A stretch of 64,000 nt of DNA from Gracilimonas sp. (GCF_040218225.1 NZ_JAVJQO010000003.1:283158-347157), one strand, 5' to 3'; positions 1 through 8,592 are shown, numbered from the stretch's first letter. Made by a program: numbers and translations. Notes: generated by a model not told the origin, from the letters alone.

Positions 1-869
1 AACCGCATCAATCCCTGACTGCGGTTACTAATTGTGGTTAATGCGTCCGTTACATCTTCGATGGTCTCTTTATTCAGTTCGACATGATTCTCCTGAGGTA
101 CCATATTTTCTTCAAGCAACATCTTTACCGTACTGGAAAGTGAAGAAATCGGAGTGATGGAATTCATTATTTCATGAGCCAGTACCTGCGTTAAATTCTG
201 CCAGGCTTCCATCTCCTTCTCTTCCAGCTCTGTGTGAATATTCTGAAAAGACACCAACTTATAGGCTTCATCTCTCATCCGGAACTCGGTAGCATACATA
301 GCGAGCTGAAGAGTCTCATTTTGAATGGTAACCCGAATCAGGCTTCTGTTGCCACCTTTTTGCTGTTTCACAGTTTTATACAACGACCCCGAGATATTCT
401 TTAAGGAATCCAGCGTGCGTAAGGTAGCCACTTTGAACAACCGCTTGGCAGCAGTATTGAGCAATACCACTTCCCCTTTCCCATTAAAACAAACCAGACC
501 AATGCCAATATGCTGAACCACCGTTTCCAGGTAACGAATGCTTTCCTCTTTTTTACCTCGCTCTTCTTTGAACTTATCGATGACATCACTAAAGGCTGCA
601 TTTAAGTCATCAAAATTACTCCCAAGCCCATGATTTCGAAATGCGCCAGTGAAATCAGAATATCGGATAGCTTCTAAGAAGCGCGTCAATAAAATATTAG
701 TATGCTCCAGATACTTAATGAGTGCAAAAATTTGCCCCACGATGATGGCTCCCAAAATCACCATACTTACATAGTACTGTGTTTCCAACACCAGATAGGT
801 AACCAGCAACAACGTTGCAGCCAGCATAAGGATGCGCAGTATAATTCCAAATCGGAAGCTCTTTATCAT
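1..869 (-). CDS. Sensor histidine kinase, NtrY-like (partial, C-terminus off the left edge)
   Basis: An open frame runs without a stop from an ATG at 869 to the left edge (289 complete codons). The visible part has two N-terminal membrane segments (about residues 9-29 and 33-53), a PAS-like region (about 95-195) and the dimerisation/phospho-acceptor box LAHEIMNSITPI with His232. The ATP-binding domain must lie outside the window. It probably autophosphorylates His232 and passes the phosphate to the NtrC-type regulator encoded immediately upstream in the same direction (regulator stop at 998, 128-nt gap). The gap holds a REP-like palindromic element that could attenuate transcription between the two. 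The stimulus is not visible; the membrane segments and the adjacent efflux genes suggest an envelope cue. The family call is firm from the H-box; the pairing is inferred from synteny. Confidence 0.9.
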   Translation of the reverse strand, partial: MIKSFRFGIILRILMLAATLLLVTYLVLETQYYVSMVILGAIIVGQIFALIKYLEHTNILLTRFLEAIRYSDFTGAFRNHGLGSNFDDLNAAFSDVIDKFKEERGKKEESIRYLETVVQHIGIGLVCFNGKGEVVLLNTAAKRLFKVATLRTLDSLKNISGSLYKTVKQQKGGNRSLIRVTIQNETLQLAMYATEFRMRDEAYKLVSFQNIHTELEEKEMEAWQNLTQVLAHEIMNSITPISSLSSTVKMLLEENMVPQENHVELNKETIEDVTDALTTISNRSQGLMR

Positions 870-884
870 ATCCTTTCTAAAAAA

Positions 885-975
885 GTCATGCCTGCGAAAG
901 CAGGAATCTTATACTTTAATTCAATTTATTCCTTTTAAAAACATTTAGATCTCGGATATTCACCCCGAGATGACA
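885..975. repeat. REP-like palindromic intergenic element
   Basis: Two hairpins sit in the kinase/regulator gap: CCTGC-GAAA-GCAGG (891-904, GNRA-type loop) and ATCTCGG/CCGAGAT (949-955 and 965-971). The flanks GTCATGCC at 885 and GAGATGAC at 968-975 are the sort of ends seen in dispersed REP-like elements. It may modulate the operon or protect the upstream mRNA; no ORF is needed to explain it. Confidence 0.6.
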
Positions 976-997
976 TCTGGAACTGAAAACCAAGAAT

Positions 998-2371
998 CTA
1001 CAATCCATATTTCTCCAGCCTTCGATACAGAGAGGCCCTTGTCAAACCAAGTTCCTCGGCAGCGTGTGAGATATTCCCGCTATGCTTCTCCATTGCTTTT
1101 CGGATAACGGTTTTTTCGACTTCTTCCAGATTCAACCCGGAAACCGGCAGTTTATGATCATTGCCGGAAATTGAAGTCAGCAGGAAATCCCCCTTCTGAA
1201 GCTGCTTCTCATCCGTCATGATAACAGCACGTTCAACCGCATGTTCGAGCTCCCTTATATTCCCAGGCCAATGATATTCTTTGAGATGATTCAATGCTTG
1301 TTCAGTAACCCCGGCAATTTCTTTCTTGTATTTGGTTCTGTATTGCTTCAGAAAATGCTCAGCCAACAGCGGAATATCTTCAGCACGTTCTCTGAGAGGC
1401 GGCAGTTTAATTTCAATGGTGTTTATGCGATACAGCAGATCCTGCCGGAATTCTTGTTTTTCTACTTTTTCTCCCAAGCTTTCGTTAGTTGCGCAAATCA
1501 GCCGTATATCAATTTTTGTTGTTTTGTTTGAACCGATTCTGCGAATCTCATGTGTTTGTAAAGCAGACAATAGTTTAGGCTGAAGCTGAAGTGGAATGTT
1601 CCCAACCTCATCCAAAAAAAGCGTTCCCCCATGGGCTATCTCAAATCGACCTGCACGAGATTCCTTGGCATCAGTAAACGCCCCTTTTTCATGGCCAAAT
1701 AACTCACTCTCAAACAGACTCTCCGGCAAAGCGCCCATATCAACCGTGATAAAGGCATTTTCACTTCGGTTGGAGCGCCTGTGCAAAGCCCGGGCCACCA
1801 ATTCCTTTCCGGTACCATTCTCACCTGTAATCAACACATTGGCCGCCGTTTTAGCAACTTTCTCTATGGTTTGAAACACCTGCTCCATGGCCCGGCTTTT
1901 CCCAATTATGTTCTGATATGGCTGCTCCATATCTGCTTTGAGCGCCGCATTTTGGGTGCGAAGTTTTTGAGTATCTCTTTTAGACTGACTCAGGTTCATA
2001 GCCGAAGTTACAGTAGCCAGCAGCTTTTCATTTTGCCAGGGCTTGAGTACGAAATCAGACGCTCCGGTTTTAACCGCTTGCACCGCTTTTTCAACATCAC
2101 CATAAGCCGTTATAAGAACCACCGCCATAGCCGGATCTATTTCCAGGATTTTTTCCAGCCAGTAGAACCCCTCTTCCCCGCTGCTCACATCTTCATGGAA
2201 ATTCATATCCAAAAGAATGGCATCATAATCATACTCTTTCATCAAAGCAGGGATCAGCTTGGGATTGCTTTCCACATCTACTTTTTCAACATGTTGCTTC
2301 AGATATAACCGCGCTGCATTCAGCACATCGGTATCATCATCAACTACAAGTATTCGTCCGGTTTTTTTCAT
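998..2371 (-). CDS. NtrC-family sigma-54-dependent response regulator
   Basis: This 457-residue protein has the classical three-part architecture. The N-terminal receiver has an acidic pocket DDD at residues 11-13 and phospho-acceptor Asp55 in LLDMNF. The central AAA+ sigma-54 interaction domain has Walker A GENGTGKE near residue 183 and Walker B GTLFLDEVG. The C-terminal Fis-type helix-turn-helix contains NISHAAEELGLTRASLYRRL. The sigma-54 contact loop reads GAFTDA instead of the canonical GAFTGA. It should activate sigma-54 RNA polymerase when phosphorylated by the kinase encoded just downstream. Two matching sigma-54 promoters with tandem palindromes (2524-2630 and 16373-16479) are the obvious targets. 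The gene is divergent from the membrane-fusion protein gene and shares the 307-bp control region 2372-2678. The family is certain; the targets are inferred. Confidence 0.96.
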   Translation of the reverse strand: MKKTGRILVVDDDTDVLNAARLYLKQHVEKVDVESNPKLIPALMKEYDYDAILLDMNFHEDVSSGEEGFYWLEKILEIDPAMAVVLITAYGDVEKAVQAVKTGASDFVLKPWQNEKLLATVTSAMNLSQSKRDTQKLRTQNAALKADMEQPYQNIIGKSRAMEQVFQTIEKVAKTAANVLITGENGTGKELVARALHRRSNRSENAFITVDMGALPESLFESELFGHEKGAFTDAKESRAGRFEIAHGGTLFLDEVGNIPLQLQPKLLSALQTHEIRRIGSNKTTKIDIRLICATNESLGEKVEKQEFRQDLLYRINTIEIKLPPLRERAEDIPLLAEHFLKQYRTKYKKEIAGVTEQALNHLKEYHWPGNIRELEHAVERAVIMTDEKQLQKGDFLLTSISGNDHKLPVSGLNLEEVEKTVIRKAMEKHSGNISHAAEELGLTRASLYRRLEKYGL

Positions 2372-2398
2372 TATAACTAAAGTGTTAAAGTCTTAAGA

Positions 2399-2438
2399 TG
2401 TTTGCGTGTTACTACAGTAATTTTTGAACACGTAAACA
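2399..2438. promoter_or_regulatory. Inverted repeat in the leader of the NtrC-type regulator gene
   Basis: TGTTTGCGTGTT (2399-2410) and AACACGTAAACA (2427-2438) are inverted copies with one mismatch in 12, separated by 16 nt. It lies 28 nt upstream of the regulator ATG on the minus strand. It could be an operator (autoregulation) or a leader hairpin. It contains the same TGTT/AACA half-site elements as the tandem sites at 2524-2560 but with different spacing. Confidence 0.45.
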
Positions 2439-2523
2439 CTTCGACTCTTTATTAGCGAATTTCATACCACTTGTAACATTTGCTTCCTTAAACAGTCTAA
2501 CACACGGGATTAAGGAATCGGGG

Positions 2524-2560
2524 TGTTCGATATCGAACATTTGATGTTGGAATGTGAACA
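2524..2560 (+). promoter_or_regulatory. Tandem palindromic upstream activating sites (module A)
   Basis: Site 1 is the perfect 16-bp palindrome TGTTCGATATCGAACA (2524-2539). Site 2 is TGTTGGAATGTGAACA (2545-2560). They start 21 bp apart (two helical turns) and lie 54 bp upstream of the GG of the sigma-54 -24 element. This is the expected position for binding of an NtrC-type activator, whose gene is divergent. The same layout recurs at 16373-16409. Confidence 0.75.
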
Positions 2561-2612
2561 TTAATCAGGAAAGAATCATCCTTAATTCACTTTTAGGAGA
2601 CATTCATTTAAT

Positions 2613-2630
2613 TTGGCACGCATCTTGAAT
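2613..2630 (+). promoter_or_regulatory. Sigma-54 (-24/-12) promoter of the membrane-fusion protein gene
   Basis: TTGGCACG-CATC-TTGAAT matches the sigma-54 consensus TGGCACG-N4-TTGC closely; the -24 GG is at 2615-2616 and the -12 G at 2627, 12 bp later. The -12 dinucleotide is GA rather than GC. Predicted start near 2640, leaving a leader of about 39 nt before the ATG at 2679. Confidence 0.8.
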
Positions 2631-2678
2631 ATTTAGATGAAAAATTAATTACGAATAAAATAAGCAGGACATTTACGG

Positions 2679-3935
2679 ATGGGAATGGATCGAAAAATTG
2701 AAAAGAAAACCTGGACGCTAAAGCGCATCTTAACGATTGCAGGTATTATCGCTTTTGTTGGTTTAAGTGTATATGCGTTCTGGTTTATGGATGTACGATC
2801 AACTTTAAATGTGGAAAAAGAGAAACTAACCATATCAACCGTACAGGAAGATACATTCCAGGAATTTATACAGGTAACCGGAACCGTTCAGCCTATACAA
2901 ACTATCTACCTTGATGCTATCGAAGGTGGAGTTGTACAGGAAGTTTTTCTTGAATCCGGTACCATGGTTGAACAAGGAGATACCATTCTTACCCTTACCA
3001 ATTCGAGCCTACAGCTACAGGTGATGCAGCAAACATCGGGACTTTATGATCAGATTAACAATGTCCGTAATTCCAGACTGAATTTAGAACAGAATACCCT
3101 TCAGCTTCAGGATCAGCTGGCCAGTGCCAAATCTCAAATGGAGATTCTTAAATCTCAATATGATCGTCAGAGAAAACTGGTTGACCGGGACTTAATTTCT
3201 GAACAGGAATTTCAGACCACAAAAGAAAACTACGAATATCAAAAAAGGCGGTATGAACTTACTTATGAATCTTATAAAAAGGATTCGGTTCAGACTATTT
3301 CTCAGCTACGCCAGCTTAACAACTCTGAACAACGTATGTTTCAAAACCTGGAAGCTGTACAGCAGATTTTAGACAACCTTTCTGTAACTGCTCCTATTTC
3401 CGGACAGTTGAGTACCATTGAATTGAATCAGGGGCAATCCATTTCTTCTGGTGAACGAATTGGCCAGGTGGATATCATGGATGGATATAAGGTGAGGGTA
3501 GCTATTGATGAGTATCACCTTTCCAGAATTACTCAGGGGTTGAGAGGGTCTTTCCCTTTTGATGGACAATCTCATGAACTCGTAATTACAAAGATTTATC
3601 CAGTCATCAACAACGGGCAGTTTGAGGTAGACATGGAGTTTGTAAACAGAGCACCGGAAGGTCTGCGGCGGGGACAAACTGTAAGAATTCGCCTTGAGCT
3701 TGGTGAATCGGCAAGTGCCATTCAGATTTCCAGGGGTGGGTTTTATCAAACCACGGGAGGCAACTGGGTGTTTGTAGTGAATGAAAATGACGGAAAAGCA
3801 TACCGCAGAGACATCAGGTTAGGCAGACAGAATCCTGAGTATTTTGAAGTTCTGACCGGGCTGTCACCGGGAGAAAAAGTGATTACTTCCAGTTATGATA
3901 CCTTTGGAAATAATGAGGTTCTGGTACTTGAGTAG
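2679..3935 (+). CDS. HlyD/MacA-type membrane-fusion (periplasmic adaptor) protein
   Basis: This 418-residue protein has one N-terminal membrane anchor (about residues 16-35), then a lipoyl/barrel-sandwich half (VTGTVQPIQT ... GGVVQEVFLESGTMVEQGD), a long Gln/Leu-rich coiled coil (about 105-235), the second lipoyl half (SVTAPISGQLSTIELNQGQ) and a beta-barrel region ending in LSPGEKVITSSYDTFGN. Adaptors of this type link an inner-membrane ABC or RND pump to an outer-membrane channel; the ABC ATPase and permease downstream make an ABC system likely. No TolC-like gene lies in the window, so the outer-membrane partner is encoded elsewhere. Transcription is probably from the sigma-54 promoter at 2613-2630. 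A second in-frame ATG lies at 2685. It is the only adaptor gene among nine permease genes. Confidence 0.92.
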   Translation: MGMDRKIEKKTWTLKRILTIAGIIAFVGLSVYAFWFMDVRSTLNVEKEKLTISTVQEDTFQEFIQVTGTVQPIQTIYLDAIEGGVVQEVFLESGTMVEQGDTILTLTNSSLQLQVMQQTSGLYDQINNVRNSRLNLEQNTLQLQDQLASAKSQMEILKSQYDRQRKLVDRDLISEQEFQTTKENYEYQKRRYELTYESYKKDSVQTISQLRQLNNSEQRMFQNLEAVQQILDNLSVTAPISGQLSTIELNQGQSISSGERIGQVDIMDGYKVRVAIDEYHLSRITQGLRGSFPFDGQSHELVITKIYPVINNGQFEVDMEFVNRAPEGLRRGQTVRIRLELGESASAIQISRGGFYQTTGGNWVFVVNENDGKAYRRDIRLGRQNPEYFEVLTGLSPGEKVITSSYDTFGNNEVLVLE

Positions 3936-3938
3936 CTT

Positions 3939-4298
3939 TCAGCTATCTGCAAGCACCTTTTGATGCAGTGACGTGAGCATGTTTTTAATCTCAGTCACTT
4001 TATTCGATTGTTCTTTGAAAATTTGGTCGGTTACAAAACCTAAATCTTTGGCAAGAATCAGCTGATATTCCAGCTCTGACGCCGAGCCCATCGCCATATT
4101 TGCAAAATGGGCAAATTCTGATTGGGAATTTCTTCCGCAACCTTCAGCTAAATTGGTGGGTATTGATGAAACAGACCTCCGCATCTGACTTATCAGGCCA
4201 TGTAATTCCTCTTTGGGAAAAGACGCTGTTGAGTTATAAATCGACAAAGCCAATAAATGACTTTTTTGCCAAACGGATAATGTTCTAAAATCTCTCAT
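3939..4298 (-). CDS. Four-helix-bundle protein (S23 / 23S-rRNA-intervening-sequence family)
   Basis: This 119-residue, all-helical protein has the family landmarks: RDFRTLSVWQKSHLLAL at the start, FPKEELHGLISQMRRSVSSIP in the middle, then NLAEGCGR and a C-terminal helix. The family was first described from ORFs inside 23S rRNA intervening sequences and is scattered at unrelated loci in Bacteroidota; its function is unknown. Here it is inserted antisense between the adaptor and ATPase genes of one operon, its stop codon only 3 nt beyond the adaptor stop. That placement suggests later insertion, and it may affect read-through from the sigma-54 promoter into the ATPase gene. The family call is firm; the function is not known. 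Confidence 0.88.
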   Translation of the reverse strand: MRDFRTLSVWQKSHLLALSIYNSTASFPKEELHGLISQMRRSVSSIPTNLAEGCGRNSQSEFAHFANMAMGSASELEYQLILAKDLGFVTDQIFKEQSNKVTEIKNMLTSLHQKVLADS

Positions 4299-4411
4299 AA
4301 GATTTTAACCTTTAATTTTGAACCGACTGATAGCTTTAACAGTAAGAGCAATTAAAAACGAATTCCTTACAAAAAATTTTTAAAAAGACCATCAACCAAA
4401 ACAAATACACC

Positions 4412-5101
4412 ATGATTCAAACTAAAAACCTTAAAAAAGTATATACCACTGAAGAAGTGGAAACTACTGCATTGAGTAACGTAAACCTTGAAATTAATGA
4501 GGGTGAATTTGTAGCCATCATGGGACCATCGGGATGTGGCAAATCTACCCTTTTGAATATTATGGGGCTGCTGGATAATCCTTCCGATGGAGAATACCAT
4601 TTCCTGGGACATGAAATTTCTACCCATTCAGAACGAGAACGCGCTCAGCTTCGCAAAGGCAACATTGGATTCATCTTCCAGAGCTTTAACCTGATCGATG
4701 AACTAACAGTATTCGAAAATGTTGAATTACCATTGCTTTACCTGGGTGTTGATTCTGCCGAGCGAAAAGAAAAAGTAGAAACGGCACTAGACCGAATGGG
4801 CATGATGCACCGTCGTAATCACTTTCCACAACAGCTATCCGGTGGACAGCAGCAGCGTGTGGCCATCGCCCGTGCCGTTGTAGCCAATGCAAAGCTGATC
4901 CTTGCCGATGAGCCGACAGGTAACCTGGATTCCGATCATGGTGATGAAGTAATGAAGCTGTTAGCTGAGCTCAATGAAGCCGGAACTACCATTGTGATGG
5001 TAACTCACTCTCCCCACGATGCCGATTACGCCCGACGGGTTATTCATCTGTTCGACGGACACGTGGTAACTGAGAATATGCAGGAAGGTTTTCATGTATA
5101 A
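4412..5101 (+). CDS. ABC transporter ATP-binding protein (MacB/LolD type)
   Basis: This 229-residue nucleotide-binding subunit has Walker [10 protein letters not shown] (about residue 39), a Q-loop [12 protein letters not shown], signature [14 protein letters not shown], Walker [13 protein letters not shown] with an intact D-loop, and the H-loop MVTHSP. It should power the FtsX/MacB-like permeases, most directly the one starting 99 nt downstream at 5201. All catalytic motifs are canonical, unlike the second ATPase at 31109. The [11 protein letters not shown] start is the normal family start. It lies in the same direction as the adaptor gene but is separated from it by the antisense four-helix-bundle gene, so either the transcript reads through or it has its own promoter. 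Confidence 0.95.
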   Translation: MIQTKNLKKVYTTEEVETTALSNVNLEINEGEFVAIMGPSGCGKSTLLNIMGLLDNPSDGEYHFLGHEISTHSERERAQLRKGNIGFIFQSFNLIDELTVFENVELPLLYLGVDSAERKEKVETALDRMGMMHRRNHFPQQLSGGQQQRVAIARAVVANAKLILADEPTGNLDSDHGDEVMKLLAELNEAGTTIVMVTHSPHDADYARRVIHLFDGHVVTENMQEGFHV

Positions 5102-5200
5102 GAGCTTTTAGCTTTCAGTTTTGACCGGATGGAATAAACCGAAAGCTTAAGCATGAAAGCTTTAGAATCACTCTTACCGAACAATCAAAATTAAATTGCT

Positions 5201-7585
5201 ATGCTGAAAAACTATTTCAAAATTGCCCTTAGAAATATATCGAAGCATAAGGGATATTCGTTTATTAATATCTCCGGACTGGCAATTGGTATCGCCTGTT
5301 GCCTGTTAATTTTGGTGTACGTACAGCATGAACTAAGCTATGATGAGTATCATCAGAACGCAGACCGAATTGTACGGGTAAGTATGGATGTCGGGGAGGA
5401 AAACCCTATTGCAGTCACTCCTTCCATGGTGGCCCCTACATTAAAACAAATAGTACCGGAAATAGAACAATGGGTTCGTATTTATGAACCAACACGATAT
5501 AGCCCGGCTATCATAACTGCCAATGAGAATAAATTTCAGGAAGAGAGTTTCTTCTACGCAGATTCCAGCTTCTTTCAGATATTCACTTTTGATTTTATTG
5601 CCGGTAATCCCAACACTGCTCTCGATAATCCAAGGTCGTTAGTTCTTCCCAAATCTACAGCACTGAAATTGTTCGGATCCACTGATGTTCTTGGAGAAAC
5701 GGTTAATACACGAATATTCAACACCAACTATGATTTCGAAGTAACCGGGGTTATTGAAGACGTCCCCACCAATTCTCATTTCACATTTGATTACCTTGGC
5801 TCGCTTCATACCATGAGTAGTTGGTCTCAATTGGATGACTCTCAGATCAGATCTGCAAACTTTTTTACCTACCTGCTGCTTAATAACAGTAATTCAACCG
5901 GGCCGTTGGAACAAAAGGCCAATTCTTTTATCACTGAGAACCTTGTTCAAGACCGAATTGATAAATTGGTTTTTACTCCCGTTTCAGAACTGTATCTGAA
6001 TTCAAATTTCGAATTTGAAATTGCTCCTATGGGCAGCATGCAAAACGTAATTGGGTTCATTTTTCTCGCACTAATGGTATTGATTATTGCCACTATAAAT
6101 TATGTGAACCTGGCTACAGCACGCTCTTCAAGAAGAGGAGCTGAAGTAGGTATCCGTAAAGCACTGGGCGCGGTAAAATCACAACTGGTGAAACAGTTTT
6201 ATGGAGAATCGATACTTCTCACTCTTTTCTCAGTTTTATTAGCACTGATCCTTGTAGAATTCTTTAAGGAACCTTTTTTCGACCTGATGGGTAAAGAAGT
6301 CAGCTTTAATCTGTTTACTGATCCTTCTGCCTGGATACTTCTGGGCGGCATAACTGTTATTACCGCCGCACTTGCAGGAAGTTATCCTGCGTTTCTTCTT
6401 TCTTCATATCAGCCAGTCAGAGTTTTAAAAGGATTACTCGGCACCACAGGATCAGACCGCACACTCCGAAAGGGGTTGGTTATATCTCAGTTTGCTATTT
6501 CCACATTCCTGATTTTGTGCACGGTCATCATCTATCAGCAAACAAATTTCATTCTCACAGCAGACCTCGGTTTTGATGATGAGGAAGTGATTGTTCTTCC
6601 CGCCAGAGATAATGAACTTGCGGCAAAGCAGGATCTGTTAAAGAGTGAAGTTCTCCGCCAGCCGGGAGTTAAAGCAGCCACGTACATGTCAAATATTCCG
6701 GGTAAAGTATTCGGCGGCTATGGGTCGGTTCATAATACAACCATGGAGCCTATTGGAACTGCGGCAGGTGCAGCAGATGCTGATTTGGCACAAACCTTGG
6801 GAATCGAGTTAGTTGCCGGAAACGGGTTTCCTGATAACCCATCCTACACCCGTGAGCAGGGATATGTGTATCTCATAAACGAGCAATTGGCACAAGCACA
6901 TGGCTGGTCGCCTCAAGAAGCTGTTGGAAAGCCATTCAACGTGTTGGGAGGAAGAGAAGGTGAAGTTGTCGGTGTGATGCAAGACTTCAACTACCAATCT
7001 CTAAGAGAAAATGTAGAACCGCTGGCATTATTTATTCATGAGCAAATGTATAACTATCTGTTGGTGAAAGTTGAACCGGGTAATCTTCAGGGCACGATAG
7101 CAGCTCTTGACAATATCTGGCAGGATATAGCCCCACACCGCCCTTTTGAATTTGAATTTATGGATCAGCAATTGAATGCCCTTTATCAGTCTGAACTGCA
7201 GACCCGAAATCTGCTGCTGGCATTTTCCGGGCTGGCGATATTCATTGCTTGTCTTGGTCTTGTTGGACTTTCTTCCTTCTTAATTGAGCGCCGGGCCAAA
7301 GAAATTGGTATCCGCAAAGTGCTGGGGGCTTCAGTCGTAAAAATAGTATCGTTGCTTTCAGCTGACTTTCTCAAATTAGTGGCCATCGGTTTTGTGGTGG
7401 GTACACCCATTGCCTGGTATGTGATGGACCAATGGCTCACCAACTTCGCTTATCGCATTGATATAGGTATTGCTGTATTTCTGACCGTGGGGCTAATCGC
7501 AATGATTGTAGCTGTTTTAACCGTTAGCTGGCAATCCATCAAAGCAGCTGTGGCTAATCCTGTGGATAGTTTAAGGAGTGAATGA
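5201..7585 (+). CDS. FtsX/MacB-like ABC transporter permease 1 (two-domain, ~8 TM)
   Basis: This 794-residue member of the long Bacteroidota permease family begins MLKNYFKIALRN with a first membrane segment at about 20-41. A MacB-like periplasmic domain (about 45-270) follows, then a first FtsX unit (about 280-405) with the coupling motif EVGIRKALGA. A middle membrane segment, a second periplasmic domain (about 450-660) and a second FtsX unit with KEIGIRKVLGA complete the protein, which ends NPVDSLRSE. Predicted topology is eight membrane segments with two large extracytoplasmic domains, which act mechanically rather than by forming a substrate channel in the MacB/LolCDE class. It is next to the ATPase at 4412 and the adaptor at 2679 and is probably their primary partner. 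The substrate cannot be read from the sequence. Confidence 0.93.
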   Translation: MLKNYFKIALRNISKHKGYSFINISGLAIGIACCLLILVYVQHELSYDEYHQNADRIVRVSMDVGEENPIAVTPSMVAPTLKQIVPEIEQWVRIYEPTRYSPAIITANENKFQEESFFYADSSFFQIFTFDFIAGNPNTALDNPRSLVLPKSTALKLFGSTDVLGETVNTRIFNTNYDFEVTGVIEDVPTNSHFTFDYLGSLHTMSSWSQLDDSQIRSANFFTYLLLNNSNSTGPLEQKANSFITENLVQDRIDKLVFTPVSELYLNSNFEFEIAPMGSMQNVIGFIFLALMVLIIATINYVNLATARSSRRGAEVGIRKALGAVKSQLVKQFYGESILLTLFSVLLALILVEFFKEPFFDLMGKEVSFNLFTDPSAWILLGGITVITAALAGSYPAFLLSSYQPVRVLKGLLGTTGSDRTLRKGLVISQFAISTFLILCTVIIYQQTNFILTADLGFDDEEVIVLPARDNELAAKQDLLKSEVLRQPGVKAATYMSNIPGKVFGGYGSVHNTTMEPIGTAAGAADADLAQTLGIELVAGNGFPDNPSYTREQGYVYLINEQLAQAHGWSPQEAVGKPFNVLGGREGEVVGVMQDFNYQSLRENVEPLALFIHEQMYNYLLVKVEPGNLQGTIAALDNIWQDIAPHRPFEFEFMDQQLNALYQSELQTRNLLLAFSGLAIFIACLGLVGLSSFLIERRAKEIGIRKVLGASVVKIVSLLSADFLKLVAIGFVVGTPIAWYVMDQWLTNFAYRIDIGIAVFLTVGLIAMIVAVLTVSWQSIKAAVANPVDSLRSE

Positions 7586-7664
7586 TTTGAGAAGAATATG
7601 AAAGTGAATCTTCTTAGGTTCATTTCCGTCTTTCTCTTCCATTACTCCGAACAATTTTGCATTG

Positions 7665-8573
7665 ATGAAAAAAATGTTATCAGCAGGTTTACTATTAGTA
7701 ACTCTCGGAACCGGTCTGGCAGAAGCCCAATCACAAAAGAACTCACCTGAACTTTATTTAGGACAAAACCCGCCCGGGTCGGAACCTCTGGTTTTTGCTC
7801 CTGACTTAATTTCCAAAGCCGATGAATATGAGTTCGGCTCTGTATTCTCAAAAGACGCTAGCGAATTCTTTTATGGCGTGGATATAGACGGCAAAACGGA
7901 GATTAGAACAACCCATTGGGATGGCGATAAGTGGACAGAACCCGAAGTTCTCATTTCCCATTCTGCCTTTAGTTTCAATGATCCCTTTTTATCACCGGAT
8001 GAGTCGAAGCTTTATTTCATTTCTAACAAATCTGAAAATCAACAAAGTGATCCAAAGGATTACGATATATGGTATATAAACCGGGAGGAAGCAGGCTGGT
8101 CTGATCCGGTTAATGCAGGAACCCCCATTAATACCGAATCTCACGAATATTACATTTCTTTTACTTCTGGTGGAGACATGTATTTTGCTTCAAACAGAGC
8201 TGCTGAACCAGACAGATCTTTTAATTTTGATATTTACAAAGCAGATTTCAATACCGGACAATTCATCAATGCTGTAGCAGCAGATTCCGGAATCAATTCC
8301 CGAATGTATGAAGCCGATGTATTTGTATCACCGGATGAAAGCTTCCTTATTTTTTCATCTTTCCGCAAAACCGGGCTCGGCGAAGGCGATCTTTACATCA
8401 GCTTTAAAAAACAAGATGGCAGCTGGAGCAAGGCAAAAAACATGGGTTCTGTAATTAATACCGAAGGACATGAACTTTGTCCGTTCGTTACTAAAGATGG
8501 CAAATACCTTTTTTATACCAGCAATAAAGATATTTACTGGGTTAGTGCCGACATCATAGAAACACTCAAATAA
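7665..8573 (+). CDS. Secreted PD40/WD40-like beta-propeller protein
   Basis: This 302-residue protein starts with a cleavable signal peptide (MKKMLSAGLLLVTLGTGLAEAQ). The ATG at 7665 is preferred over the in-frame TTG at 7662. The mature part has TolB-type PD40 blades, recognisable by repeated xFSPDESKLYFIS-type strings: DPFLSPDESKLYFIS, ADVFVSPDESFLIFSS and FVTKDGKYLFYTS. Such propellers usually act as periplasmic or outer-membrane binding scaffolds; no catalytic motif is visible. It lies 79 nt after permease 1 and 19 nt before the deacetylase gene, so it is probably cotranscribed with the latter. The exact role is unknown. Confidence 0.8.
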   Translation: MKKMLSAGLLLVTLGTGLAEAQSQKNSPELYLGQNPPGSEPLVFAPDLISKADEYEFGSVFSKDASEFFYGVDIDGKTEIRTTHWDGDKWTEPEVLISHSAFSFNDPFLSPDESKLYFISNKSENQQSDPKDYDIWYINREEAGWSDPVNAGTPINTESHEYYISFTSGGDMYFASNRAAEPDRSFNFDIYKADFNTGQFINAVAADSGINSRMYEADVFVSPDESFLIFSSFRKTGLGEGDLYISFKKQDGSWSKAKNMGSVINTEGHELCPFVTKDGKYLFYTSNKDIYWVSADIIETLK

Positions 8574-8592
8574 TCAGTTGATTCAAAATTCT

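Noticed and set aside
1781..2308. 175-residue ORF antisense to the NtrC-type regulator
   Set aside because: It is a shadow of a well-supported gene on the other strand and has no recognisable domain.
5102..5200. Repeated AGCTTT/GAAAGCTT segments between ATPase and permease 1
   Set aside because: The segments can pair in several ways but none gives a convincing terminator or operator; probably chance in A+T-rich DNA.
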